Origin: Planctomycetota bacterium
Lineage (GTDB): Bacteria; Planctomycetota; Planctomycetia; Gemmatales; Gemmataceae
Reading direction: 5' to 3'
NCBI GenBank assembly: GCA_016873225.1
Contig: VGXS01000022.1
Span: forward strand, 1 to 61,828
DNA: 61,828 nt
Part shown: piece after piece, positions 1 to 8,734 of the stretch
Layout: the number at the start of each line of letters is the position of its first letter
Numbering within the stretch: position 1 is the first letter of the stretch
The notes under the pieces: generated by a model
What the model was told of the DNA's origin: nothing
The model's input: the letters and a program-made list of their open reading frames with translations, nothing else
Databases searched by the model: none
Translations under genes and position numbers: made by a program

Positions 1-156
1 AAGCTCACCAGACTGACGAGGTGACAGTTTTGAATACTTCAAGCCTATTCAAATACCCTAGGATATAAATTTCCTAGGACAGCCCCATAAAAATTTCAGA
101 GTTCGTCAATGAACCGATAGACAATTTATAATTAAATTGCAATTGATTAATATATC

Positions 157-165
157 GGGGGGGGG
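157..165. repeat. 9-base G homopolymer in an AT-rich leader
   Basis: A run of nine G bases follows an AT-rich stretch at about 40-156. The first 247 bases hold no convincing gene. Homopolymers like this are prone to slippage or sequencing error. Confidence 0.6.
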
Positions 166-247
166 TTAGCCAATGGGGGTGAAGCTGGTAATCAACAAGA
201 TCCAGCTAGAATATTTGAAGGAATCAATTTCAACGGGGGGGAGGAAT

Positions 248-330
248 GCCGAAGAGAGGACTCGAACCTCCACTCCCTTGCGAGAACTAGCTCCTGAGGC
301 TAGCGCGTCTGCCAATTCCGCCACTTCGGC
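248..330 (-). tRNA. tRNA-Leu (anticodon CAG)
   Basis: The reverse strand folds as a class II (long variable arm) tRNA of 83 nt. The acceptor arms GCCGAAG and CTTCGGC pair perfectly. The anticodon stem CTAGC/GCTAG encloses the loop CUCAGGA, giving anticodon CAG for codon CUG. The T arm carries the GGTTCGAGTCC motif. No CCA is encoded after the acceptor stem, so CCA would be added enzymatically. A short spurious frame runs through it and was discarded. Confidence 0.96.
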
Positions 331-339
331 AATCATGCC

Positions 340-369
340 ACCATAGGGCATGGCGGCTCCGTTCGTCAA
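340..369 (-). promoter_or_regulatory. Candidate sigma70-type promoter of tRNA-Leu
   Basis: Read on the minus strand, TTGACG (364-369) is separated by 18 bases from TATGGT (340-345), which lies 9 bases before the first tRNA base. It overlaps the last codons of the upstream glycosyltransferase-like gene, so the tRNA can be transcribed independently of that run. This is inferred from sequence only. Confidence 0.5.
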
Positions 370-1133
370 GGAACCCTGTCCTTGACGGCATCCGGGGATG
401 TGGAGAGAGGCCCCGCGAACCTCGGATCACCCCAAACCAGCCTGAAATCCGGCCACCAAAGGAGATCAGCCGACGAATCCCGCGGCGGCAGCGACCAGGA
501 TGGCGGCTCCTCGTCGATCAGCGCCCCCAGGAAATTCGCCTTGGCCGACAATTCCCCATGAACCATGGCCCCGCGGCTTTGGAGTGCCGCCAATCGGCCG
601 ATCTCCCGGCGGAACATCCGGCACGGGGAAAAAGGATCGGTGCCCCGCACTCCGAACAACCACCACCCCGCCTGCCGCTCCAGCCAGCGGCACCAACCCG
701 GCCATCCGGGAACCGGACCGATGTCGATGGCCAAAACAACGCGCGCGACAGCCCGAACCAACCCATGCAGCAACCGGGCCCCAAGGGAACGAGGCGATTC
801 GGGACGGCAGGCCACCACCATGTGGGCCCGGTCGATCCTGGCGCCAAGGCCGCTGACCAAGTCGGCTCGCCTCCATGGCGCGCCGGCCGGCACCACGAGA
901 ACCACCGGTGCTTCAGCATGCTCCAAAGCCGCCGACAGCAGCACCCCCTCTCCCGGGGAATCCTGCCGATTCGAACCAGCATCTATTAGTTGGGATCCAT
1001 CCGGCAGGCCTTCAACGAAATGGCCCCAGAAAACACGGTCGGCATCGGTTACTTCGCCGCCGGCCAAGGTCGGCAGCAGGATCACCGACATCGGACAGGC
1101 GCTTAACGGTTCGAGGGGGTTGATTCGGGGCAT
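366..1133 (-). CDS. Divergent family 2 glycosyltransferase-like protein
   Basis: About 255 residues. The start ATG at 1133 lies inside the end of the upstream GT39-like gene (31-base overlap); a longer frame continues upstream but only antisense-like sequence is there. The layout recalls dolichol-phosphate-mannose-synthase-like GT2 proteins: an early strand (MSVILLPTL), a DAGSNRQDS segment where GT2 enzymes have D-GS-D, a basic helix around residue 130 (LGARLLHGLVRAVARV), and a late block (PCRMFRREIGRL, then HGELSAKANFLGA) matching the acceptor-side motif. The usual central DxD is not visible; the place it should occupy reads VVPAGAP. It may therefore be an inactive or altered transferase. 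It sits beside a lipid-linked sugar transferase and an ABC exporter, so envelope glycolipid work is plausible. Confidence 0.6.
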   Translation of the reverse strand: MPRINPLEPLSACPMSVILLPTLAGGEVTDADRVFWGHFVEGLPDGSQLIDAGSNRQDSPGEGVLLSAALEHAEAPVVLVVPAGAPWRRADLVSGLGARIDRAHMVVACRPESPRSLGARLLHGLVRAVARVVLAIDIGPVPGWPGWCRWLERQAGWWLFGVRGTDPFSPCRMFRREIGRLAALQSRGAMVHGELSAKANFLGALIDEEPPSWSLPPRDSSADLLWWPDFRLVWGDPRFAGPLSTSPDAVKDRVP

Positions 1134-2677
1134 GAAGCCAACACCACGGGCGACGCCGGACGCATTCGTTCCAACCTCACCAAAACCAGGTCGGCGCGTT
1201 CCGGCAAGGACAATGTAAGCCCCGGATTCCGTTCCGCGAGCATCTTCCACGCGAATCCCGGTTCGATGAACAGGCCTTCGGCGAGCCTTTGCCTTGGCGT
1301 CACCACCCAGGCCGCGCCAGTGGAATCCGTTTCTGAGGCCAGTTCCGGCCAGCCGATCCTGGTACGGAGCGGGCGGTTCAGCCAATAGGCCAGTTCATGC
1401 TGCTCAAGCTGGAAAAACACCGGTGTTTCATCCCCGGGAACCTGGTCATTGATCGACCGGGCCATCGCTGCCAGATCGCGCTGGCGGTTGTCGAAGGGCA
1501 ATGCCCATTCGATGTGGAAGCACCATCCGGCGGCCACCAGCGCCATGGCCGCGACCAGCCCTCCGCGTTCCCTTCTCCTCCACGCCAAGCCCAGCGACAT
1601 TTGCCGGGCCTCCCACCAGCAGGCCACCACCCATGCCGCCGCCGGAAAAGCGGGAATCAGGTAATCCATGCGCTTGAAGCGGGCGGCGGTGAGCACACCG
1701 GTGATCGCCGCCAGCCAGATGATTCCATCAAGGGCATCTCGACGGGCGGGTGTGGCATCGCCTCGTTTCCGAACGGCCCAGACAAGCGCGGGAACCAACA
1801 GCAGGCTCCAAGGCAACGCCACAAAAGGCCCCTGGACGAGATAAAGCCACCAAGGGTGTTCCCGCAAACGGGTTCCTCCCATCCCGCGCCCCCATGTGTG
1901 GAGCCAAAAGAATTCCTCCGTGAATTTGCCATGGGTGCGGGCATCCGCCTCGAGGAACCAGGGCAGGCAGGCGACGGCCCCCGCCACGACAGGTAAAACC
2001 AGCCAGACCGCATGGCGGATGATTTCCGACAATGTCGCGCGGGCGCGAAAAACAGCCAGGCCAACCCCGACGGCAGCCAAGAGCACGGGAGCCAAAGGCC
2101 CCTTGGTCATGACGCCGATGGCGCAAGAGAGCGCGAGGCCGGCGGCGGCCGAATACCTGGCTAGGCCGGCCTCCCGGCGGATGACGACCTGGCAGCAGCA
2201 TCCCGCCGTGATGGCGGCCGCGAGCAGCATGTCGGTGCGGGCGATTCGGGCCAGCCAGGTGAAGTGCATCATCGTGAGGAGCATCATTCCGGCGACGATT
2301 CCTCGCCGGGGATTTCCCGTCCAAACTCCCAAAAACACCAGGCATCCGGCGCACACAATCGCCGCGACGGCCGAAGGCAGCCTGATGGCCAATGGACCGG
2401 GATGATCCTCTCCCAGAAGGCGCGCGGTGCCGGCAATGAGCCAGTAGGAAAGGGGCGGTTTCTGGAGTTCGGGGGTGCCGTCGGGCAAAAGAGACGGCCC
2501 CCAACCCGGATTCCTCAGGTACCAGGAAGCGTTGAGGCCGGCGCGCGCTTCATGGCTGCTCCACAGGCCGCGCTCGGCGAGGCGATGAAATACCAGCAGG
2601 TAAACAGCCAGGGTGATCGCCGGCGCCGCGAGCAGGCGGACCATCGTGGCCCGATCAGGCAGCATGAAGCTCGCCAC
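1103..2677 (-). CDS. ArnT-like family 39 glycosyltransferase (integral membrane)
   Basis: 524 residues, mostly hydrophobic helices (roughly ten membrane segments). It has the GT39/PMT layout: a first helix, then a periplasmic loop with LWSSHEARAGLNASWYL and LQKPPLSYWLIA, the loop that carries the acidic catalytic residue (SHEAR here) and the KPPL motif in ArnT-like enzymes. Such proteins move a sugar from a polyprenyl-phosphate carrier to a lipid or protein on the outer face of the membrane. The start drawn is GTG (2677); ATG at 2665 in the same frame is an alternative. It overlaps the ABC exporter upstream (23 bases) and the GT2-like gene downstream (31 bases), implying one transcript. The substrate is unknown. 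Confidence 0.82.
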   Translation of the reverse strand: MASFMLPDRATMVRLLAAPAITLAVYLLVFHRLAERGLWSSHEARAGLNASWYLRNPGWGPSLLPDGTPELQKPPLSYWLIAGTARLLGEDHPGPLAIRLPSAVAAIVCAGCLVFLGVWTGNPRRGIVAGMMLLTMMHFTWLARIARTDMLLAAAITAGCCCQVVIRREAGLARYSAAAGLALSCAIGVMTKGPLAPVLLAAVGVGLAVFRARATLSEIIRHAVWLVLPVVAGAVACLPWFLEADARTHGKFTEEFFWLHTWGRGMGGTRLREHPWWLYLVQGPFVALPWSLLLVPALVWAVRKRGDATPARRDALDGIIWLAAITGVLTAARFKRMDYLIPAFPAAAWVVACWWEARQMSLGLAWRRRERGGLVAAMALVAAGWCFHIEWALPFDNRQRDLAAMARSINDQVPGDETPVFFQLEQHELAYWLNRPLRTRIGWPELASETDSTGAAWVVTPRQRLAEGLFIEPGFAWKMLAERNPGLTLSLPERADLVLVRLERMRPASPVVLASCPESTPSNR

Positions 2678-4721
2678 CCGGTTCGCTCAATCGTTGGAAG
2701 GCGGGACAATTCCTTAGCAACTCGGCTTCGGACCCGAACCCGGCGATATGGCCATGGTCGAGCACGAGGATCCGGCTGGCGATCTCGAGCGTGTGCATCC
2801 GGTGGGTGATCATGAAGGTCGTGCGCCCGCGGACGAATTCGGCCATGGCCCGGTGGATGAGGGCCTCGCTTTCCGCGTCGGTCTGGCTGGTGAACTCATC
2901 AAGCAGCAGGATGGCCGGATCGCGGAGGATGGCGCGGGCCAGGCAGATGCGCTGCTTCTGCCCGCCGGATAGCTTGCCGCCGCATTCCCCCGCGGTTGTG
3001 TCATATCCGTTGGGGAGGCGGGTGATGAAGTCGTGGGCGAACGCCTTGCGGGCCGCGCCTTCCACCTCCTCGCGGGTGGCGGAACGCGAACCATAGGCGA
3101 TGTTGGCGTGGATCGTGTCGTCGAACAGGACCGTGTCCTGCGAGACAAGCCCGATGGCGTGCCTGAGGCTGCGGACATTGACCTGCCGGAGGTCGTGCCC
3201 GAGCACCATGACGGAACCGTGGACCGGGTCGCGGAACCTCGGCAGAAGCGAGAGCAAGGTCGACTTGCCGGATCCGTTGCCGCCGACGATCGCGATGGTC
3301 TCGCCATGGTCGACGCGGAAGGAAAGATGCGAGAGGATCGGCCTGCCCGGCTCGAACGAGAAGCAGACATCGCGGAACTCGATGAGGGGCGGCGCGGCCT
3401 GGCCCTTGACCGGCGGCGCGGAAAGCCTGCCGTCATCGTCGACGCGCAGGGCCGGTCCATCGGCGTTGGCCCTGATGCGGGGTTCGCGGTCGAGGCAGTC
3501 GAAGATCCGGTCGGCCGCGGCGCCACCGGCCTGGATCTTGGTGAACACGCTCGACAGCTTCCGCACCGGGTCGGCGATGGCCGCCAGCAGCACATAGAGC
3601 TGCAGCAGGGCCTCGGCGTCGAGGGGTTGCTCGCTGAACTTGAGCCCCATGAATGAGGTATGCCTTCGCAGCACGAGGTAAGACCCGGCAAGCAGGGCCA
3701 TGGCGATCGCCGCGACCCCGAGCACCTCGATCGCCGGTCCCGTCAGGGCGTCGAGCCTCACCACGCGCATGGCGCGGTTGTAGTAGTCGCGGGTGGCCTC
3801 ACGGAATCGGATGCGCTCCCTCGGCTCGGTCGTGTAGGCCTTCACGACCCGGATGCCGCCCAACACCTCCTGCAGGATCCGGTAAATATTCGAAACGCGT
3901 TCAAGCATTTTCTTGGTGGCCTGCTTCATCGTCCGGCCGATGCGTCCGAGGATGTAGCCGGCGACGGGCACCATCACCAAAAACAGGAGGGTGAGCTGCC
4001 AGGAGATCATGCAGGCGAAAATGACGCACGCCGCGGCCTTGAGCGGTTCGGACACGACGCGGCCGAAAAGGGTTTTCGTGCCGAGTCCCAGCGCCTCCAT
4101 GTCGGTCGTGAAGCGCGACATGAGGTCGGCGGAGCCGCGGTCGCCGAACTGCTCGGCGTCCTGCTTGAGAACCTTGCGGAAAAACTCGTTGCGGAGATCA
4201 AACAACCCGAGGTTGATGACGCTGCCCACCAGCCAGTCCTGGCAGAACTCGAACGAGCACTTGAGCATGACGGCCACAAGCACCAGGCCGAGCAGCACGG
4301 CGAGGGTTCTGAACGGGTCGACGGGAAGCCAGTCATGCACGAACTTCCGCGCCAGCCGGGTGTGATAGAGCGACCTCCTGAGATTTTCCAATCGGCTTTC
4401 CTGCTTCACGAGGTCCCGAGTGGCGTCGCGTCGCATCTGCTCCGAGTAACGGTTCGACGGCAATTCCTCCACCTCGCGGGCCCGGCCCTGAAGCCTGTCG
4501 AGGTTCGACTCGACCTTTTCAATTTCCTTTTGCAGCGCGGCGATCTGCTGATCGACTTCCGCAAGAAGGCTGCTGTCGGCCCGAAGCAGCTTCAAGGTGG
4601 GATATATCGCGGTGAAGTTCAGGCCCCAAAGCGCCGCCGCCATCACCGCGCAGAGGAGCGAGAGAACCAACCTGCCGCGATAAGGCCAGGCAAAGCGGAG
4701 CGCCCGGAGAAAGTTTTTCAT
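2655..4721 (-). CDS. Type I ABC exporter (fused permease and ATPase, MsbA-like)
   Basis: 688 residues from the ATG at 4721; a TTG eight codons upstream is also open. The N-terminal half has about six membrane helices. A charged, probably coiled-coil insert lies near residues 35-110 (repeated E/Q/R/L with DQQIAALQKEIEKVE), in the first external loop. The ATPase half has Walker A GGNGSGKST near residue 477, Q-loop, signature LSGGQKQR near 582, Walker B ILLLDE near 605, and an H-loop ITHRMHT near 638. The D-loop reads SQTD rather than the common SALD. It heads the run with the two glycosyltransferase-like genes, so export or flipping of a lipid-linked glycan is a reasonable inference; the substrate cannot be read from sequence. 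Confidence 0.9.
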   Translation of the reverse strand: MKNFLRALRFAWPYRGRLVLSLLCAVMAAALWGLNFTAIYPTLKLLRADSSLLAEVDQQIAALQKEIEKVESNLDRLQGRAREVEELPSNRYSEQMRRDATRDLVKQESRLENLRRSLYHTRLARKFVHDWLPVDPFRTLAVLLGLVLVAVMLKCSFEFCQDWLVGSVINLGLFDLRNEFFRKVLKQDAEQFGDRGSADLMSRFTTDMEALGLGTKTLFGRVVSEPLKAAACVIFACMISWQLTLLFLVMVPVAGYILGRIGRTMKQATKKMLERVSNIYRILQEVLGGIRVVKAYTTEPRERIRFREATRDYYNRAMRVVRLDALTGPAIEVLGVAAIAMALLAGSYLVLRRHTSFMGLKFSEQPLDAEALLQLYVLLAAIADPVRKLSSVFTKIQAGGAAADRIFDCLDREPRIRANADGPALRVDDDGRLSAPPVKGQAAPPLIEFRDVCFSFEPGRPILSHLSFRVDHGETIAIVGGNGSGKSTLLSLLPRFRDPVHGSVMVLGHDLRQVNVRSLRHAIGLVSQDTVLFDDTIHANIAYGSRSATREEVEGAARKAFAHDFITRLPNGYDTTAGECGGKLSGGQKQRICLARAILRDPAILLLDEFTSQTDAESEALIHRAMAEFVRGRTTFMITHRMHTLEIASRILVLDHGHIAGFGSEAELLRNCPAFQRLSEPGGELHAA

Positions 4722-5048
4722 TTCGTGCCCGACTCCCCGGCGCAAACCTTTTCAACACCGGCTCATACCATGGTTTCTTCCGCGCGGGCAAGGGCGAGAA
4801 GACCTCCATGGTGTTCATGTGAACAGGTAAAAACCTCCAACCTTCAAGTTACCGCTTTGGAAAAGTTGCAATGAGCGGTCAGCGGCAAGGGATGAAAAGC
4901 CACACGCCCGGGAAAACAGAAACCCACAAGTAATTTCAGCATAACAACTTGCAACAAAACCAAGCCAATCCGCATTTTTCGCTTCGGTTTGGTATTTCAA
5001 TTGCCTGTTACGCCACGCAAGGATCGAGAATCTCAAAGGAGGTGTCCC
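4722..5048. other. Intergenic region between divergent genes, no gene seen
   Basis: 327 bases between the start of the ABC exporter (minus) and a small plus-strand gene. Promoters for both directions should lie here; the stretch 4925-5010 is relatively AT-rich. I could not assign convincing -35/-10 pairs or any structured RNA. Minus-strand frames crossing it have no recognisable protein character. Confidence 0.5.
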
Positions 5049-5282
5049 ATGATCAGGCGAGGCCAAGTTTCCCAACAAGCCGCGGATGATTGCGGGTTTG
5101 ACATGCCATGGGTGGGTTGCTCCGAATCCCACGCCAATCCCAACCCTTGGAACCTCATCTTGTGCGAGGACCTCGGAGAACTCCCGGTGATCGCCCACTG
5201 CTCGGCGTGCGGCGCCCTGCTTGGAACCGACTGCTGCGTGGGTGACGGTGAAAATGGTTCCGATTGGCAAGGCGGCAATTGA
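5049..5282 (+). CDS. Small cysteine-rich protein, possible metal-binding
   Basis: 77 residues. The start is fixed by a near-ideal ribosome binding site, AAAGGAGG, a few bases before the ATG at 5049; the frame is open further upstream but nothing supports that part. Seven cysteines occur in 77 residues, with a cluster HCSACG then TDCC about eight residues later, which could bind zinc in a ribbon-like way. No membrane helix or signal peptide. I do not recognise the family. It stands alone, divergent from the ABC exporter. Confidence 0.62.
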   Translation: MIRRGQVSQQAADDCGFDMPWVGCSESHANPNPWNLILCEDLGELPVIAHCSACGALLGTDCCVGDGENGSDWQGGN

Positions 5283-5492
5283 CCTCGCCAAATCTTCATG
5301 CTGGCACAAGTTGTTTCCATTCCGGTTGTAACAATCAATTCAACCGGACAATGCCGGCCGGCCCATTCCTCCATCGCCCCATCCCCTCCACGCTTGCCCC
5401 GCTCGTCATAGCATGATGGAATGCAACAGTCCGCGCCTACGGCAGCGGTCGGCATGGCTATTTTCGCTTGGCGACATCCCAGGGGCTGGGGC

Positions 5493-5675
5493 ATGGAAAA
5501 GTGGTTCTGCCTGAGCGCCATGACGGTTGCCGGCCTACTGCTCCTGATGTTCGTTCTCGACCTCGCCATCGGCTTCCCATTTGGAAAAGCCAATCTCACG
5601 GTCGATATCTGTGGTTTCCTTGCCAGCGGCCTTGTCGTTTACCTCGGGTTTGACGCCTTCAAGGACCTGAGCTGA
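5493..5675 (+). CDS. Small two-helix membrane protein
   Basis: 60 residues from ATG 5493 (MEKWFCLSAM). Two hydrophobic helices (about residues 5-24 and 35-53) are joined by a short loop with GFPFGKANL, and the tail ends DAFKDLS. An upstream ATG at 5421 would add 24 residues of no evident character, and AGGGGC precedes the chosen start. Function unknown. It converges on the uroporphyrinogen gene, with 17 bases between stop codons. Confidence 0.6.
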   Translation: MEKWFCLSAMTVAGLLLLMFVLDLAIGFPFGKANLTVDICGFLASGLVVYLGFDAFKDLS

Positions 5676-5692
5676 AACCTGGCAAATCACGG

Positions 5693-7219
5693 TCATTTCA
5701 AGCCAAAAGCCACCTCAACGGCATCGGCGATGGACTGCGTATTCGCCGCCGAGGCCACCTGGGCCACGGGGAAACCGGCACCCGCTATGGCACCGGCGGT
5801 GACGCCACCCAGCGCGATGATTTTGGCTTCGCCATTCTGGAGGCGCCTGATGGCGGCTTCGCCGGCGTTCCGAATCGCGCCCTGAAAGGCTCGACCGCTG
5901 GTGGCCACCAAGGCGTCGAATTCACCGCTTGAGAATCTGGCGATCTCAGGCCCGCCTTGAAGATCATGGTCGATTTGCGAATAGGCGGCCACGCATCGGA
6001 CCTTCGCGATCGGGTCCAACGCCTTTTCAAGATGATCCCGGCCCCGGTCGGCGCGAACCAGCAACACCCGCTTGCCCCGTGATAATTCCATGAGAGCGGC
6101 TTCAAGCCCCTCGGATCGCTCGGCTTCAGGCACTAGGTCGGCCCGAATCCCGTGGGTTTGCAGTTGCCGGGCGGTTTCCCTGCCGATCGCGGCGACCTTG
6201 GCATGACCGAAGACGCGGGCATCAAGGCCGCGCTCACCCAACCTCGCGAACCAGGCCTTGGCGCCGTTGGCGCTGGAGAAGACAACCCAATCCATTCCGC
6301 TAGCATCGTCGATCGCGCCGTCAAGCGCGGCCAGGTCGGGCGCCGGCCCAATGCCCAAAACCGGGATGTTGATGGCCGTGGCTCCGCGGGCCGCGAGGAC
6401 GGCCAGCAGGGGCGCCTCCTGCCCTTGCGGACGCGTCGTGATCACCACGCGTCCGGAAAGGGGGCGATTCCCAAGGGGGGCGCGCGATGCCGTGCCGCGC
6501 GCCACCTCACCCACGATGGTGATCGCGGGCGCGGAGATTCCGCACCGCCCGATCTCGCCAATAACCGTTCCCAAGGTCGCCTCGAGTCGTTTCTCGTGGG
6601 CGAAGGAGGCGTTCGAGACTACCGCGACGGGCGTTTCGGCCGGTTTGCCGTGCCTGGTTAACTGGTCAACCACATGGCCAAGCCTGGCGACTCCCATGTA
6701 AAAAACCAGTGTTCCGGGAAATCGCGCCAGCAATCCCCAGTCGAGCATGCTGCCCGGCTTGTCGGGATTTTCATGGCCGGTGATGAACGCCACGGCGCTG
6801 GCGCTTCGCCTGTCGGTGAGTGTCACCAGCGAGGCCGCCGCGGCGGCAAGCGACGAGGTGACTCCGGGGATCACCTGGAACGGAATGCCAGCCTCCAGAA
6901 GCGGTTCCCATTCCTCGGCTGAACGGCCGAAAACCATGGCGTCGCCGCCCTTGAGGCGGACCACCGTTTGTCCGGCCCGGGCGGCCGCCAACATCCTCTC
7001 GACAATCGAAACGACACGGTCGGGGTGGCATCCCGGCAATTGCTCAACGCATTCCCATGTCGCCGACCCGGAATATTCAGGCAGGCAACGGGCGGCAAGC
7101 CGGTCGTAAAGCACCAGCTCGGCAGCGGCGATGACTTCAAATCCACGCCGGGTGATCAGCGCGGGATCGCCAGGCCCGGCACCGACAAAAAACACACGCC
7201 CGGTGGCTCCCTCGCTCAC
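5693..7219 (-). CDS. cobA-hemD: Fused uroporphyrinogen-III C-methyltransferase / uroporphyrinogen-III synthase
   Basis: 508 residues with two enzymes in one chain. Residues 1 to about 250 are the SAM-dependent methyltransferase: VFFVGAGPGDPALIT at the N-terminus, a YDRL motif near 39, VVRLKGGDAMVFGR, and PGVTSS-AAAA. It makes precorrin-2 for siroheme or corrinoid synthesis. After a short linker, residues about 260-508 are the synthase (HemD), which cyclises hydroxymethylbilane; the weakly conserved HemD fold shows VVFSSANGAKAWF and a C-terminal ALGGVTAGAI. The start codon is GTG at 7219, sharing a GTGA overlap with the stop of tatC, so translation is probably coupled. The CobA-HemD fusion itself is known in several bacterial phyla. 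Confidence 0.93.
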   Translation of the reverse strand: MSEGATGRVFFVGAGPGDPALITRRGFEVIAAAELVLYDRLAARCLPEYSGSATWECVEQLPGCHPDRVVSIVERMLAAARAGQTVVRLKGGDAMVFGRSAEEWEPLLEAGIPFQVIPGVTSSLAAAAASLVTLTDRRSASAVAFITGHENPDKPGSMLDWGLLARFPGTLVFYMGVARLGHVVDQLTRHGKPAETPVAVVSNASFAHEKRLEATLGTVIGEIGRCGISAPAITIVGEVARGTASRAPLGNRPLSGRVVITTRPQGQEAPLLAVLAARGATAINIPVLGIGPAPDLAALDGAIDDASGMDWVVFSSANGAKAWFARLGERGLDARVFGHAKVAAIGRETARQLQTHGIRADLVPEAERSEGLEAALMELSRGKRVLLVRADRGRDHLEKALDPIAKVRCVAAYSQIDHDLQGGPEIARFSSGEFDALVATSGRAFQGAIRNAGEAAIRRLQNGEAKIIALGGVTAGAIAGAGFPVAQVASAANTQSIADAVEVAFGLK

Positions 7220-8316
7220 ACCCCTACCACCTCGTCGCGGTCGGGAGCCTCGATGTCAAGGTCCTCCCGGCGCCTCCAGCCGATAAGAATCAGGCCCAGT
7301 TCGAACAGCAGGCCCATCGGCAACCAAAGCATGAGGAAGGTCAGGTCAACGGTCGGGGTGACCAAGGCGGCAGCCAACAGCATCGCGAACCAGACGATAC
7401 CGCGCTGCTTGCGGATCGACTCGAGGTCAAGCACGCCCAACCTCTCGATGAGGATCATGACGAGGGGCGTTTGAAACGAGATCCCGAAAATCAGCGGCAT
7501 GATGATGGCGAAGGAAAGCCACTCGTTGAGGCGGGGATCGGGCTTCAGGTCGAACCAGGCGTTGAAGCTCAACAGCGCCTTGATGGTCAAGGGCATCACG
7601 ATGAACTGGCACAGGAGCGCGCCCCCCAGGAACAGCCCGATGGCGAAGGGCAGCGAACCATAAACATACTGCTTTTCGTGAGGGTAAAGGCCGGACGCCA
7701 CGAACCCCCATATTTCCCAGAAGATCAGCGGGCTGGCGAAAATGATTCCGGCGACAAGGCACACCTTGATGTAAACGATCGCGGGTTCCTGGATGCTGAG
7801 GGTGCTCAGCTGGTCATCCCCGTTAAGGTGGCTCAAGGGGCGATTGATCTCAATTCCCATCACCGCCGGGCTGCTGATCGAAACCGGCAGGGTGATGGTT
7901 TCGGAAGGTGAGACGGCGCGAACCCCGGGGGCCGGCTCCGCCGCGTCGTCCTTCCACGCGTATTCGGATGCCGGCCTGCCGGCGAGCGCGTCCTCAAGCG
8001 CCGCCTTGGGCACCAGCAGGTCGATGAAGTTGGTCCTTGTATTGAGCCGGGCCAGTTCGCCCCGATTGGCCTCGAGGTCCTTGCGCGCGCGATCCACCCG
8101 TTCGGCGCGGTAGATCGCGAGTTCCTTGGTGATGGGGTTGGTGATCATGGCCAACAGGCTGCCACCGAAGCAGAAGGCGACGACCATGCCGCAGAGCAGC
8201 CAACCGATGGCGCGCAACAAGTGGGTGCGCAACTCGTCGAGGTGGTCGCCAAAGGACATTCGCGTGTGCGCGAAGTAGTCGTCGGGGTCGCCGAAACGGT
8301 CGTAAGGGGAAGCCAT
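7216..8316 (-). CDS. tatC: Sec-independent translocase subunit TatC with enlarged periplasmic loop
   Basis: 366 residues from ATG 8316. The family signature is clear: SFGDHLDELR near residues 21-30 before helix 1, IFWEIWGFVASGLYPHEK, FGISFQTPL and TPTVDLTFLMLWLP. Between helix 1 and helix 2, where Escherichia coli TatC has a short loop, there are about 100 extra residues, rich in charged helix then P/S/E. The C-terminal tail is acidic. TatC is the substrate-recognition core of the twin-arginine export system; two likely Tat substrates are in this window (DUF1501 protein and amine oxidase). The frame is open upstream but is antisense to the small lipoprotein gene. It ends in a GTGA overlap with the fused tetrapyrrole gene. 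Confidence 0.93.
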   Translation of the reverse strand: MASPYDRFGDPDDYFAHTRMSFGDHLDELRTHLLRAIGWLLCGMVVAFCFGGSLLAMITNPITKELAIYRAERVDRARKDLEANRGELARLNTRTNFIDLLVPKAALEDALAGRPASEYAWKDDAAEPAPGVRAVSPSETITLPVSISSPAVMGIEINRPLSHLNGDDQLSTLSIQEPAIVYIKVCLVAGIIFASPLIFWEIWGFVASGLYPHEKQYVYGSLPFAIGLFLGGALLCQFIVMPLTIKALLSFNAWFDLKPDPRLNEWLSFAIIMPLIFGISFQTPLVMILIERLGVLDLESIRKQRGIVWFAMLLAAALVTPTVDLTFLMLWLPMGLLFELGLILIGWRRREDLDIEAPDRDEVVGV

Positions 8317-8475
8317 TCGAGTCAGCCGTGATGGAACTCTTGGTTCGTTGAGGATATCAGGCGCTGGCCTTTCGCTCAACCAATCGGAATCCGCGCGATG
8401 GGGTGGATTCATCTTTATTTCCAGAGCGGGCCATGGCATGGCGGGGGGGGCAGGCCGTATGTTGGAGGAAATCCG

Positions 8476-8691
8476 GTGACGCGAGGATTCGCGGTTGGGA
8501 TTGCCGGGGTGGCCTTGCTGGCCGGTTGCGATGTGGCGGGCCCGTGGAAACACCGCGGAAACCCGATGCGCGTCGACCAGCCCGGCCTGTCGTTGTCGGA
8601 GCAACAGCAGCGCTCCCTCGACAGGCTGGCGATACCGCAGGCTCCCGGTCCCACCACGGAATTCGAGCGTCCCGGAGTGCACGGCCGCTAG
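8476..8691 (+). CDS. Small lipoprotein
   Basis: 71 residues. The start is GTG at 8476, supported by GGAGGA seven bases upstream. A short positively charged N-terminus and hydrophobic stretch lead to a lipobox LLAG-C at about residues 15-19, so signal peptidase II processing is predicted. The rest is polar and proline-rich (QPGLSLSEQQQRSLDRL) with no recognised domain. It is followed after 43 bases by a second lipoprotein gene on the same strand; the two probably form a unit divergent from tatC. Confidence 0.65.
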   Translation: MTRGFAVGIAGVALLAGCDVAGPWKHRGNPMRVDQPGLSLSEQQQRSLDRLAIPQAPGPTTEFERPGVHGR

Positions 8692-8734
8692 GGCATTCCC
8701 GGCGCGGCGGCCGTGCCGCTCGGGAGACCGCACC

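Noticed and set aside
166..369. 67-residue minus-strand reading frame over the tRNA
   Set aside because: It is the tRNA-Leu sequence read as protein (a typical spurious frame) and has no independent support.
3660..4874. 404-residue plus-strand frame
   Set aside because: Antisense to the ABC exporter, whose Walker and signature motifs are certain.
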